A DNA stretch of 64,000 nt from positions 434,001 to 498,000 of the forward strand of contig NZ_CP063849.1 of the NCBI RefSeq assembly GCF_015277775.1, read 5' to 3'. The notes beneath the pieces were generated by a model that saw only the letters and a program-made list of their open reading frames with translations, did not search any database and had not been told where the DNA came from. The position numbers and the translations under genes were made by a program. This document shows positions 9,121 through 17,349 of this stretch, in pieces; the stretch's first letter is position 1; each line of letters starts with the position of its first letter. This DNA comes from Paludibaculum fermentans. GTDB lineage: Bacteria > Acidobacteriota > Terriglobia > Bryobacterales > Bryobacteraceae.

Positions 9121-11766
9121 CTATTCCGCCCTCAGCGCCTCCACCGGATTCACCGACGCTGCCCGCCGCGCGGGGATGAAACTGGCGAGCATCGAGGCGA
9201 CACCCAGGACCAACCCGACACTCGCAAGTGTTGCCAGATCCCACGTCTTCACACCGAACAGCAGGCCACGAATCAGCGTCGCCGCGCCCGTGGAACAGAC
9301 CAGCCCGACGATCACGCCAATGGCGGTCAGCCAACCTGCTTCCTTCAGGATGAGCCGGTAAACGGCACCCGGTTGGGCGCCCAGAGCCATGCGCAGCCCG
9401 ATCTCGCGCGTCCTCTGGCTGACTGAATAGGCCACGACCCCATACAAGCCAACCACGCCCAGTAGCAGCGCGAGCAGCGCGAAGCCGCCCACCAGCCAGG
9501 CCGACGAGCGGTGCAGATACGCCGAGGGCGAATCATTGATCCGTGTCGTCATCGTTGCCCCTTGCGCGGTCACGATGCCCGGGTCGAATTCCCGGATCGC
9601 GCTGGTCATGGCCGGCAGCAGCTGCTGCTCCGATTGGGCTGTCCTGACCACCAGGCCGAAGTACCTGCTCGCACTTTGGTTGAACGGGATGTACAGCGCG
9701 GGGACGGTCGCCACCTCCAGCGGGCCTTCCTTGATATCGTCCACGATGCCCACGATCTCGATTGGCTTTGGTGGTTCCGAAAGGTAAGTAAGATGCTGCC
9801 CGATGGGATCCTCGTTCGGGAAATACTTCCTCACCAATGCCTGATTGATGATGGCAACGCTTGGCTTCGATCCGTCCTCCGCCTCAGTGAAGAACCGGCC
9901 GCGAATCAGGTTGGCGCCGAGGGCGGTGAAATATCCGGCACTGACATCGCGTTCCGGCACCTCATTGTGTTCTCCATGCCAGGGACGCCCGATCACGCGG
10001 AACCAGGTCGTATTGCCATTCCCGCTGACCGGCAGGCTGGTGGTCACCCCCACCGACGTCACGCCCGGGATGGCTTCGATGCGCCGCACCAATTCCCTCT
10101 GCAGGACGATCGCCTGCTCATCCTTGTCGTAGGCCGCCTTGGGAGCCGCCACCTGCAGGGTGACCAGATGCTCCGGCCGGAATCCGATATCGACGCGCAG
10201 CAGGCTGTAGAGGCTCTTGCCCAGAAGGCCCGCACCCACCAGCAGCACCACCGCCGTGGCCAGTTCCAGCACCACCAGTTTCGAGCCGAGCCTCCGCCAG
10301 GCAGTGCCCGCCGAGCCGCGGCTGCCATCGGCAAGCCCTTCCCGGGTCTGCCCCAAGGACAGGTGAAACGCAGGAGTCACCGTAAAAAGGATCAAGGCCA
10401 GTACGGCGATCTCCCCAGCGAAGGCCAAAACGCGGGGATTCAAACTGAGCCCCATCAGGAACGGCATCCTCAGCAGGAGGTTCTCGGGCACCAGCCGCGT
10501 CAGAAGCTGCATGGTCCACCACGAGACCACCAGCCCCAAGGCACTCCCGGCCGCCACCAGTACAAGACCCTCCGTCACGAACTGCCTGATCAAGCGGCCT
10601 TTCGACGCGCCCAGCGCGCTGCGGACGGCCATCTCGCGGCGGCGGCTTTCGGCGCGCACCAGCAGCAGATTGGCCGCATTGACGCCCGCGATCAGGAGCA
10701 ACAGACCCGAGCCGCCCAGCAGGACCAGCAGTATGGGCCGGATGTCGCCGGTGATCACCTCCGCCAGGCTCGCCAACGTGGCGCCCTGGTCACGATTCGA
10801 GTCGGGATACTGGGCCTCCAGTTGCTTGGCGATCACCTTCACATCGGCCAACGCGGCCTGCATGCTCACGCCCGCTTTCAGGCGCGCCACGCCGTAGAGG
10901 GAATGACAACTTCGCCGTAGATCACAGCCGCCCGCGGGATGCAGCGTAGACCAGAATTCAGCCGGTTCCGCCGGCGCAAAGTGGAACTCGCGCGGAAGCA
11001 CACCGATGATCGTGCTGGGCTCGCCATCCAACGTAACCACCTGGCCCACCACCTCCGGCTTGCCGCTGTACCGCTTCTGCCAGGCGCCATAACTCAGCAG
11101 CACGGCCCGGTGCGCGCTGGGCAGGTCCTCGCCCGAGAAGAAATCGCGACCCAGTACGGGTGAGACGCCCAGGGTACGGAAGAAGCCGTCGGTCACCCGC
11201 GCTGCCCGCACGGGTTCCACTCCGGCGGCGGTGCTGAGGATGAAGCCCCGCTGATCATACGCGTCCAGGGATTGGAAGACTTTGTTCATCTTCTTCCAGT
11301 CCAGGTAGTCCGCATACGAGAGGTTGGAACGAGGGAACATCGGCACGGTTTCGAAAACGCCCACCAGCCGCGTCGAATCCTTGTACGGCAGCGGCTTAAT
11401 CAGGGTCGCATCAACGAAAGCGAAGATGGCCACGCTGGCGCCCATGCCCAGGGCCAGTAACAGAATCGCAGTGAACGTGAAGCCCAGGGTCTTCCGCAGT
11501 TGCCGCAAGGCGAAGTGTGCGTCCTGCAGGGTGTTGTCGATCAGGTTCAAGCCTCGCATGTCGCGGCACTCCTCTTTCCGTTGTTCCAATCCGCCCACTG
11601 ATCGCAGCGCCGCCCAGCGCGCCTCAGCGCGGCTCATCCCGGCGGCGAGGTTCTCGTCCATCTCTCGATCGAAGTGATACCGCAGCTCTTCGTCGAGTTC
11701 GTCTTCCACCTGTCTTCGCGAGGTCAGGGTGCGAAGCCGGAGACGCAGTATTTCGGGCCAGCGCAT
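9121..11766 (-). CDS. ADOP-family ABC transporter permease (FtsX/MacB-like)
   Basis: An 881-residue permease of the acidobacterial duplicated orphan permease type. Residues 1-80 are the ADOP N-terminal region (RRQVEDELDEELRYHFDREM, then EARWAALRSVGG). Next come a first membrane helix (FTFTAILLLALGMGASVAIF), a MacB-type periplasmic domain, a central group of helices (ILLVLLGGSGLLLLIAGVNAANLLLV), a second periplasmic domain and a final helix group ending in NPVEALRAE. The duplicated FtsX modules occupy one chain, and no ATPase gene is adjacent, which is why the family is called orphan. The gene starts 15 bases downstream of a PadR repressor gene and is evidently co-transcribed with it. The substrate is unknown; drug or peptide export and mechanotransmission are the options for this superfamily. 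Confidence 0.92.
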   Translation of the reverse strand: MRWPEILRLRLRTLTSRRQVEDELDEELRYHFDREMDENLAAGMSRAEARWAALRSVGGLEQRKEECRDMRGLNLIDNTLQDAHFALRQLRKTLGFTFTAILLLALGMGASVAIFAFVDATLIKPLPYKDSTRLVGVFETVPMFPRSNLSYADYLDWKKMNKVFQSLDAYDQRGFILSTAAGVEPVRAARVTDGFFRTLGVSPVLGRDFFSGEDLPSAHRAVLLSYGAWQKRYSGKPEVVGQVVTLDGEPSTIIGVLPREFHFAPAEPAEFWSTLHPAGGCDLRRSCHSLYGVARLKAGVSMQAALADVKVIAKQLEAQYPDSNRDQGATLASLAEVITGDIRPILLVLLGGSGLLLLIAGVNAANLLLVRAESRRREMAVRSALGASKGRLIRQFVTEGLVLVAAGSALGLVVSWWTMQLLTRLVPENLLLRMPFLMGLSLNPRVLAFAGEIAVLALILFTVTPAFHLSLGQTREGLADGSRGSAGTAWRRLGSKLVVLELATAVVLLVGAGLLGKSLYSLLRVDIGFRPEHLVTLQVAAPKAAYDKDEQAIVLQRELVRRIEAIPGVTSVGVTTSLPVSGNGNTTWFRVIGRPWHGEHNEVPERDVSAGYFTALGANLIRGRFFTEAEDGSKPSVAIINQALVRKYFPNEDPIGQHLTYLSEPPKPIEIVGIVDDIKEGPLEVATVPALYIPFNQSASRYFGLVVRTAQSEQQLLPAMTSAIREFDPGIVTAQGATMTTRINDSPSAYLHRSSAWLVGGFALLALLLGVVGLYGVVAYSVSQRTREIGLRMALGAQPGAVYRLILKEAGWLTAIGVIVGLVCSTGAATLIRGLLFGVKTWDLATLASVGLVLGVASMLASFIPARRAASVNPVEALRAE

Positions 11767-11781
11767 AGCGGGACTCCCGTG

Positions 11782-12111
11782 TCAGGCCGTCCGCACAATC
11801 AGGGAGATAGCCGCGGCCAGCCGCTCCCATTGCGCGGTTTCGTGCGCGAGAACCTGGCGGCCCGCCTCGGTCAAGGTGTAGTATTTCGCCCGCCGGCCGT
11901 TGTCGCTGACCGCCCATTCGGACGTGATCCAGGCGCTCTGCTCCAGTTTGTGGAGCGCCGGATACAGGGCTCCCTGGCCTACCTGCAGCACTTCACCCGA
12001 CATTTGCCGGATGCGTTGCGCAATGGCCCAGCCGTGCATCGGCTCCAGCGCGATGACCTTCAGGATCAGCATGTCCAGGGTGCCCTGGACCAGGTCGGTT
12101 GGTTTGCTCAA
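11782..12111 (-). CDS. PadR-family transcriptional regulator
   Basis: A 109-residue winged-helix repressor. The segment LVQGTLDMLILKVIALEPMHGWAIAQRI and the wing (GALYPALHKLEQSAWITSEW, then RRAKYYTLTEAGRQVL) are diagnostic for PadR. It starts with TTG at 12111, preceded by AAGGGGAG at suitable spacing. Its promoter carries an inverted repeat (12122-12145) that probably is its own operator. The following gene is an ADOP permease, a recurrent pairing in Acidobacteria, so this repressor most likely controls both genes and responds to a small hydrophobic or phenolic ligand. The ligand is unknown. Confidence 0.93.
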   Translation of the reverse strand: MSKPTDLVQGTLDMLILKVIALEPMHGWAIAQRIRQMSGEVLQVGQGALYPALHKLEQSAWITSEWAVSDNGRRAKYYTLTEAGRQVLAHETAQWERLAAAISLIVRTA

Positions 12112-12121
12112 TGGCTCTCCC

Positions 12122-12167
12122 CTTAGTAACTGACAACAGACTAAGCGGAGAGCCCCGGCAACGTCAA
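12122..12167 (-). promoter_or_regulatory. PadR-ADOP operon promoter with overlapping inverted-repeat operator
   Basis: CTTAGT at 12122-12127 and ACTAAG at 12140-12145 form a perfect inverted repeat with a 12-base spacer. The spacer itself contains CTG...CAG, extending the dyad. On the minus strand, TTGACG (12167-12162) and TAGTCT (12143-12138) are 18 bases apart and make a plausible -35/-10 pair, so the repeat covers the -10 and runs to the ribosome-binding site of the TTG-started padR gene. This is the arrangement expected for autorepression. The promoter assignment is inference; the repeat is directly visible. Confidence 0.6.
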
Positions 12168-12437
12168 TGCATCAGAGAAGAAGTTACATCGAGGCGGGCG
12201 AACGGTTTCGCTGTGTAGGATTCAGGCTGCCCTCTTACGGCGCAGATGGGGTAGTCTGGACGGAGTTGAATCTAGAGCCGGACGCTGGGAATTTACAAAT
12301 CTGAAGGCCCTCCGGCCCGCCTGCCTGTTGCAGGGGCGAAGAAATGGCGATACAACAGTGACACCACTTTGTTTTTTTCTTGCGAGGCGGTGTCGATTTC
12401 AGCCACTCGCGTTCGACGACTTAAAGGAGACCCTGGG
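12168..12437. other. Intergenic region with no gene recognised
   Basis: Together with the operator this is the non-coding stretch between the divergent padR and YCII-like genes. I see no open frame with a credible start, no tRNA or known riboswitch, and no terminator. It must contain the promoter of the downstream plus-strand gene; AAAGGAG at about 12423-12429 is that gene's ribosome-binding site. Confidence 0.5.
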
Positions 12438-12797
12438 ATGAAGTACATGTTGCTGATTTATGCGGAGGAACACGTTTACACCGAACCGGAGCGTGTGGAG
12501 TGCTACGGCGAGTCTTCCAATCTCGCCCACCAGCTCAGCACCAACGGCCAGTATGTGAGCGCCTCTCCCCTGCAGTCGGTTTCCACCGCGGTGAGTGTCC
12601 GCGTTCGTGACGGCAAACGGCTGGTCACCGACGGCCCGTTTGCTGAAACGAGAGAACAATTGGGCGGCTACTTCATGGTGGAAGCCAAGAATCAGGACGA
12701 AGCCATCGATATCGCCAGCCGGATCCCCGGCGCCCGCAAGGGGACTGTCGAAGTCAGGCCGGTGGTGGAACTCCAGGGATTGCCGGCACAGGAATAA
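12438..12797 (+). CDS. YCII-related (DGPF-motif) protein
   Basis: A 119-residue protein of the YciI-like ferredoxin-fold family. It opens with MKYMLLIYAEE and contains the family's DGPFAETREQLGGYFMVE block, followed by DEAIDIASRIPGA and a C-terminal VEVRPVVEL strand. The start at ATG 12438 is supported by AAAGGAG 8-10 bases upstream. In many bacteria these proteins are encoded next to ECF sigma factors, but no sigma-factor gene is adjacent here. It is followed after 77 bases by the propeller and MoaD-like genes on the same strand. The biochemical role of the DGPF family is not established. Confidence 0.87.
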   Translation: MKYMLLIYAEEHVYTEPERVECYGESSNLAHQLSTNGQYVSASPLQSVSTAVSVRVRDGKRLVTDGPFAETREQLGGYFMVEAKNQDEAIDIASRIPGARKGTVEVRPVVELQGLPAQE

Positions 12798-12874
12798 GCC
12801 GGCCGCGCTGTGCTTGCCTGGGGCTTGCCGGTGCGATGCCCACGTTTGGGATCAGGTTCGAAAGGAGCTGAGGG

Positions 12875-13990
12875 ATGAGCAGCGTACGAGTACTGGTTGG
12901 CACACGCAAAGGTGCCTTTGTTCTGGAATCGGATGCGAAGCGCGAAAAGTGGGATGTCAGCGGCCCGCATTTCGCGGGCTGGGAGATCTATCACGTCAAG
13001 GGATCCCCTGTCGATCCCAACCGGATCTACGCCTCGCAGTCCAGCGGCTGGTTCGGCCAGCTGATTCAGCGATCAGACGATGGCGGCAAGACCTGGTCCC
13101 CCATGGACAACAAGTTTGTCTACGACGGCGTGCCCGGCACCCACCAGTGGTACGACGGCACTCCGCACCCCTGGGAGTTCAAGCGCGTCTGGCACCTGGA
13201 GCCGTCGCTTACCGACGCTGAAACTGTCTACGCCGGCGTCGAAGATGCTGCCCTGTTCAAATCGAGCGATGGCGGCAAGTCGTGGGCCGAACTCTCGGGC
13301 CTGCGTGAACACGGCACCGGACCCAAGTGGCAGCCCGGCGCGGGCGGCATGTGCCTGCATACGATTGTTCTCGACAAGAACGATCCGGGCCGCATCTACA
13401 TCGCCATTTCGGCCGCGGGCGCCTTCCGCACCGACGATGGCGGTGTTACGTGGAAGCCCATCAACCAGGGACTGCGTTCACAGTACATTCCCGATCCCAA
13501 GGCGGAAGTGGGCCACTGTGTCCATCGCATCGCCATGCACCCGTCACGTCCTGATACGCTCTTCATGCAGAAGCATTGGGACGTGATGCGCAGCGACAAC
13601 GCCGGCGACATGTGGCAGGAGGTCAGCGGCAACCTGCCCACCGACTTCGGTTTTGTCATCGACGTCCACGCCCACGAACCGGAGACCATCTACGTAGTGC
13701 CCATCAAGAGCGACTCCGAACATTTCCCCATCGACGGCAAGCTGCAGGTCTTCCGCAGCCGTACCGGCGGCAATGAATGGGAAGCGCTCACCAAGGGCCT
13801 GCCGCAGAGTGACTGCTATGTCAACGTGCTGCGCGATGCCATGGCCGTCGACAAGCTCGACCAGTGCGGCGTCTATTTCGGGACCACCGGCGGCCAGGTT
13901 TACGCCTCCAACAATGCCGGTGACAGCTGGGCGCCCATCGTCCGCGATTTGCCCGCGGTCCTGTCCGTGGAGGTCCAGACGCTGTCATGA
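12875..13990 (+). CDS. BNR/Asp-box beta-propeller protein (sialidase-like fold)
   Basis: A 371-residue beta-propeller with several Asp-box repeats: [22 protein letters not shown] and [11 protein letters not shown], plus a later SNNAGDSW version. This is the fold of sialidases and of photosystem II assembly factor Ycf48. I do not see the sialidase FRIP motif or the Arg triad with confidence, so hydrolase activity is unsupported. The ATG has an AAAGGAG site and there is no signal peptide, so the protein is probably cytoplasmic. Its stop overlaps the start of the MoaD/ThiS gene by 4 bases (ATGA), implying translational coupling and a shared function with a ubiquitin-fold partner. Confidence 0.85.
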   Translation: MSSVRVLVGTRKGAFVLESDAKREKWDVSGPHFAGWEIYHVKGSPVDPNRIYASQSSGWFGQLIQRSDDGGKTWSPMDNKFVYDGVPGTHQWYDGTPHPWEFKRVWHLEPSLTDAETVYAGVEDAALFKSSDGGKSWAELSGLREHGTGPKWQPGAGGMCLHTIVLDKNDPGRIYIAISAAGAFRTDDGGVTWKPINQGLRSQYIPDPKAEVGHCVHRIAMHPSRPDTLFMQKHWDVMRSDNAGDMWQEVSGNLPTDFGFVIDVHAHEPETIYVVPIKSDSEHFPIDGKLQVFRSRTGGNEWEALTKGLPQSDCYVNVLRDAMAVDKLDQCGVYFGTTGGQVYASNNAGDSWAPIVRDLPAVLSVEVQTLS

Positions 13991-14283
13991 TCCGCGTCGA
14001 ACTGCCCGCCCATCTCCGCAACCTGGCGGGCATTCAAGGCGAACTGCAACTCGATCTGGCCGGCCCGGTTACCATCCGGGCCGTGCTGGACGAGTTGGAG
14101 CGGCGCTACCCCATGCTCGCCGGCACGATGCGCGACCACGTGACCCGGAAACGCCGCGATTTCCTGCGTTTCTTCGCCTGTGAAGAAGACTGGTCGCACG
14201 AGCCGCACGACAAGCCCTTGCCCGAGACAGTAGCCACCGGCAGGGAGCCGCTCATCATCCTGGGCGCCATCGCCGGCGGGTAG
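13987..14283 (+). CDS. MoaD/ThiS-family ubiquitin-fold protein
   Basis: A 98-residue beta-grasp protein. It begins with [14 protein letters not shown], continues with [18 protein letters not shown] and ends in the exposed Gly-Gly (LGAIAGG) that E1-like enzymes adenylate in MoaD, ThiS and related sulfur carriers. An insert around residues 50-70 ([18 protein letters not shown]) makes it longer than typical MoaD. No moa or thi genes are nearby; instead the start overlaps the propeller gene by 4 bases. It could be a sulfur carrier or a protein modifier for a specific process. The function is unresolved. Confidence 0.85.
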   Translation: MIRVELPAHLRNLAGIQGELQLDLAGPVTIRAVLDELERRYPMLAGTMRDHVTRKRRDFLRFFACEEDWSHEPHDKPLPETVATGREPLIILGAIAGG

Positions 14284-14380
14284 CCGGTTGCCCATTCTCC
14301 TTTTATTCAGGTCAAATTGAGCGCATTGATCGTGACATGCGGCACCCACGGGTGCGCGGCCTGGCTGATAAACTTGTCGA

Positions 14381-15157
14381 ATGCTCGACCACAATACGGA
14401 CCAGGACTGGGAGGAATTCGCCAGGACCGAACCCTACTGGTCTGTTCTCTCCGCTGAGGAGTTCCGCAGGAAGAACCTCCGGCCCGAGGCCGTCGAGCGC
14501 TTCTTTCGCAGCGGCGAGGAGAGCATCTCCTCCATTGTCGATGTGCTGGCCCAGCACTATGGCTCCCCAAAGACCTTTGAATTGAGCCTGGATTTCGGCT
14601 GCGGCCTGGGGCGGCTCCTGCTGCCGCTGGCCGCCAGAAGCAGGAAAAGCATTGGTCTGGATGTATCCCCCACGATGCTCAAATTCTGCCGCGAGAATGC
14701 CGAGCGGCGAAATGTCAGGAATATCGAACTGGTCCAGTCCACTGACGACCTCGCCGCCGTAGACAAGTATGCGGGCGCCGTCGATCTGATCACGAGCTAC
14801 ATCGTCTTCCAGCACATCCCGCCGCGCCGTGGCTTTCGAATCCTCAATGGACTTCTGCGTCTATTGCGGCGCGGTGGAGTTGGATATCTTCACTTTACCT
14901 TCGCCGCGGAAATCCGGAGTGTAAAGTACGAAGCCGACAATGTGAGCGGTTCACTGTACCGTTTTTTTGAGCGGACGCCCGATGGCATTCGCAAAATGGT
15001 GGAGCATCCGGCCGGTGACACGCAAATTCAGATGAATCATTACAGCATGAACGAATTGTTGTGCTACCTTTACGAAAATGGGATTGCCGACGTGTCCATT
15101 CGATTCACGAATCACTCAGGAACGCTCGGCGCGGAGTGCTACGTCCGGAAATCCTGA
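14381..15157 (+). CDS. Class I SAM-dependent methyltransferase
   Basis: A 258-residue methyltransferase with a Rossmann core. Motif I is LDFGCGLGRLLLPLA, followed by the acidic ribose-binding position in IGLDVSPTMLKF and the motif IV region VDLITSYIVFQHIPP. It lies 23 bases before the pyruvyltransferase/PhyH fusion gene and on the same strand, so it probably opens a glycan-assembly operon and O-methylates a sugar or a precursor. The target cannot be deduced. The final strand (GTLGAECYVRKS) is consistent with a complete domain. Confidence 0.88.
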   Translation: MLDHNTDQDWEEFARTEPYWSVLSAEEFRRKNLRPEAVERFFRSGEESISSIVDVLAQHYGSPKTFELSLDFGCGLGRLLLPLAARSRKSIGLDVSPTMLKFCRENAERRNVRNIELVQSTDDLAAVDKYAGAVDLITSYIVFQHIPPRRGFRILNGLLRLLRRGGVGYLHFTFAAEIRSVKYEADNVSGSLYRFFERTPDGIRKMVEHPAGDTQIQMNHYSMNELLCYLYENGIADVSIRFTNHSGTLGAECYVRKS

Positions 15158-15180
15158 AAACGTGAGGTTGTGGCAGGCGG

Positions 15181-17349
15181 ATGCATAGCCTTTTCGTCAT
15201 TGGCGATGTAGGCGGTCCGGAACAGTTCCACCTGGGCGACGAGGCGATGCTCGAGGCCAACCTCCTCACCCTGGCGCGGCTCATCCCTAATGTCCAATTT
15301 ACGGTTGCCTCAGCGGACCCCGGCTGGTCCAGCCAGCGCTACCGTGTGTCCTCAGTCAAATCCCCTCTCGAACGCCCGATTGAGAAAGCCCTGGCTGGCA
15401 CGCACGGAGTTGTCGTGTCGGGTGGCGGGAACCTGTGTTCCACCTGGCCCGACAAGGTCATGGATCGAATCGCGCTGCTGGAGCATGCTCAGGCGTTGAA
15501 CCTGCCCACAGTCGTCCTGGGACAAATGATCGGACCGCACTTGGCCGCGGACCAGGAACGCCTGCTCTCCGCTCCACTGCGGAAGTGCGATTGGGTGGGT
15601 GTCCGCGACGCGGCCTCTGCCTCCATCGCCTTGCGGCTGGGCGTGGATCCGGCACGCCTGCACAGGCAGATGGACGATGCCTACTTCCTCGAGCCGCTCC
15701 CTGTGGAGGACGAGCGCGCGGAACCGCTGCGCAGTCTGCCGCAACCCTGGATCCTGGTCACGCTGGATCCCTCTTTTGCCACTGAACATCGGGCAAAGAC
15801 GCTGGAGGTGCTCGCCAGCCAGCTCGACGGCCTGGCCGCCAGCCTGGGCGCCTCGCTGATCTTTGTTCCACACGTCGGCGGGCTGCCGGGCAGCGGCGAT
15901 GCCGAGGCCGGCCAGGCCCTGCGCTCCAGGATGCGGGCCGATCTCCTGCTGCTGAACCCCTGGGCACCGCGCGAAGCTGTATGGCTCACCGGTCAGGCGG
16001 CCATGGTGGTCTCGGCCCGTTATCACCCCCTGGTGTTCGCCACCGCGTGCGGCGTCCCGGCCTTGGGTATCACCGTCGATGAGTACACACGGACCAAGCA
16101 CCACGGCGCCCTGGCGTCTGCCGGCATCGAGGGGTGGTGCCTGTCCGCGGCCGAAGTGGAGCGCGGAGCCCTGCTGCCGCTCGCCCTGGAGCTGTGGGAC
16201 CACAGGGCCGGTCTTCGCAAGCGTCTGGCGGATGCTTCCCAACGGGCCTGGCAACACGAGAAGCAACGCTGGGACGGAATCCTCCGTGCGTTGCGCCTCG
16301 CCCCTGCTTCTGAAAGCTGGCCGGCCCCACCGGCGATTCATGTGCCTCCGGATCGCGACGGGCGCCCCACCCAGCTCATCAGCAGCGACCAATGGAGGGA
16401 ATACGACCGCAACGGTTATCTCCGCCTGGGCCGGCTGTTGGATGATGACCAACTAGCCCGGCTGCGCGAGCGGCTGGACGGCATCATGCTCGGCCAGGTG
16501 CGCTATCCCACCCTCCATATGCAGTTGGACACGGGTGGGGCGTATGAGGATCTACCGGATCCGGTGGCCGGCCACTCCGGCGCCACGCTCGCTTACCGCA
16601 AGATCCAGGGCCTGGAGGCCGATCCGCTGATTCTGGAGTTGGTGCGGCGCGATCTCTTCCGCGAGATTTGCGCGCGGCACTACGGCGCTCACGTCCCCAT
16701 CTCGATTTTCCGCGTGATGATGATGAACAAACCGGCCGGCCAGGGCACCTACCTCCCCTGGCACCAGGACGCCGGCGACGTGTGGAAGCTCGATCGCGAT
16801 CCCCTGGTCACCTCGTGGATTGCGCTCGATCCGGCCACACGCCTCAACGGCTGCGTGCAGGTCATTCCCGGCTCGCACCACCTCGGCCTGCTGAGCAAGA
16901 ACGGCAGCACTCTGAGTCCGGAACACGTGGAGCAGTACTGTCCCGCAGACCGCATCGAGCATCTCGAACTGGAGCCCGGCGAAGGACTGCTGCTGCACAA
17001 CTGGCTGCTGCATCGCAGCGAAGTGAACCGCACCGGAATACCGCGGCGCGCGCTGAGCGCCTGCTATATGGACGGTCGAACCCTGGGGACGCTCACCGGC
17101 ACGCGCTACCCGGTTATCTTCGGCGCCCACGAGGACACCGAAACCGCCATGCCCTTTCTGCGCGGACTGCTGGCGGAATCCGCCCAGTTGCGCGAGAGGG
17201 CCACGGAAGCCGAACGGTACGCCCGCAGCCTGCTCGAGGACAATCAGCGCCGCGAGGAAATGCGGCTGGAATCAGAACGCTATGCGAAGTCGCTGGAAGC
17301 TGAACTGAAGAAGATTCGTGCGCCCCGCCGCATGTTCTTCCTTCGTTGA
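15181..17349 (+). CDS. Polysaccharide pyruvyltransferase-like and PhyH dioxygenase fusion
   Basis: A 722-residue two-domain protein. Residues 1 to about 370 match the polysaccharide pyruvyltransferase fold (IGDVGG...HLGDEAMLEANL, VVVSGGGNLCSTWP, VVSARYHPLVFA), an activity that adds pyruvate ketals from PEP to sugars. Residues about 398-640 are a phytanoyl-CoA dioxygenase-type Fe(II)/2-oxoglutarate domain with the HxD pair at His528/Asp530 (LPWHQDAGDVW), GCVQVIPGSHHLG and the distal ligand at His611 (LLHRSEVN). About 60 residues of charged coiled coil end the protein. The frame is continuous, so the fusion is real rather than a frameshift. The stop TGA shares its A with the ATG of the next gene. 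Expected role: pyruvylation and oxidation of a surface glycan. The combination is unusual. Confidence 0.85.
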   Translation: MHSLFVIGDVGGPEQFHLGDEAMLEANLLTLARLIPNVQFTVASADPGWSSQRYRVSSVKSPLERPIEKALAGTHGVVVSGGGNLCSTWPDKVMDRIALLEHAQALNLPTVVLGQMIGPHLAADQERLLSAPLRKCDWVGVRDAASASIALRLGVDPARLHRQMDDAYFLEPLPVEDERAEPLRSLPQPWILVTLDPSFATEHRAKTLEVLASQLDGLAASLGASLIFVPHVGGLPGSGDAEAGQALRSRMRADLLLLNPWAPREAVWLTGQAAMVVSARYHPLVFATACGVPALGITVDEYTRTKHHGALASAGIEGWCLSAAEVERGALLPLALELWDHRAGLRKRLADASQRAWQHEKQRWDGILRALRLAPASESWPAPPAIHVPPDRDGRPTQLISSDQWREYDRNGYLRLGRLLDDDQLARLRERLDGIMLGQVRYPTLHMQLDTGGAYEDLPDPVAGHSGATLAYRKIQGLEADPLILELVRRDLFREICARHYGAHVPISIFRVMMMNKPAGQGTYLPWHQDAGDVWKLDRDPLVTSWIALDPATRLNGCVQVIPGSHHLGLLSKNGSTLSPEHVEQYCPADRIEHLELEPGEGLLLHNWLLHRSEVNRTGIPRRALSACYMDGRTLGTLTGTRYPVIFGAHEDTETAMPFLRGLLAESAQLRERATEAERYARSLLEDNQRREEMRLESERYAKSLEAELKKIRAPRRMFFLR

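Noticed and set aside
9511-10920. 469-codon frame antisense to the ADOP permease
   Set aside because: The permease on the other strand has all its family motifs; this frame is Gln/His/Arg-rich without domains.
12168-12437. A short gene or structured RNA in the gap between padR and the YCII gene
   Set aside because: Frames here are short and lack a start with a ribosome-binding site, and I could not recognise a riboswitch or tRNA.
15181-17349. Possible frameshift joining two separate genes into the pyruvyltransferase/PhyH fusion
   Set aside because: The frame runs without stop through the linker, the linker has no start codon with a ribosome-binding site and codon use does not change.
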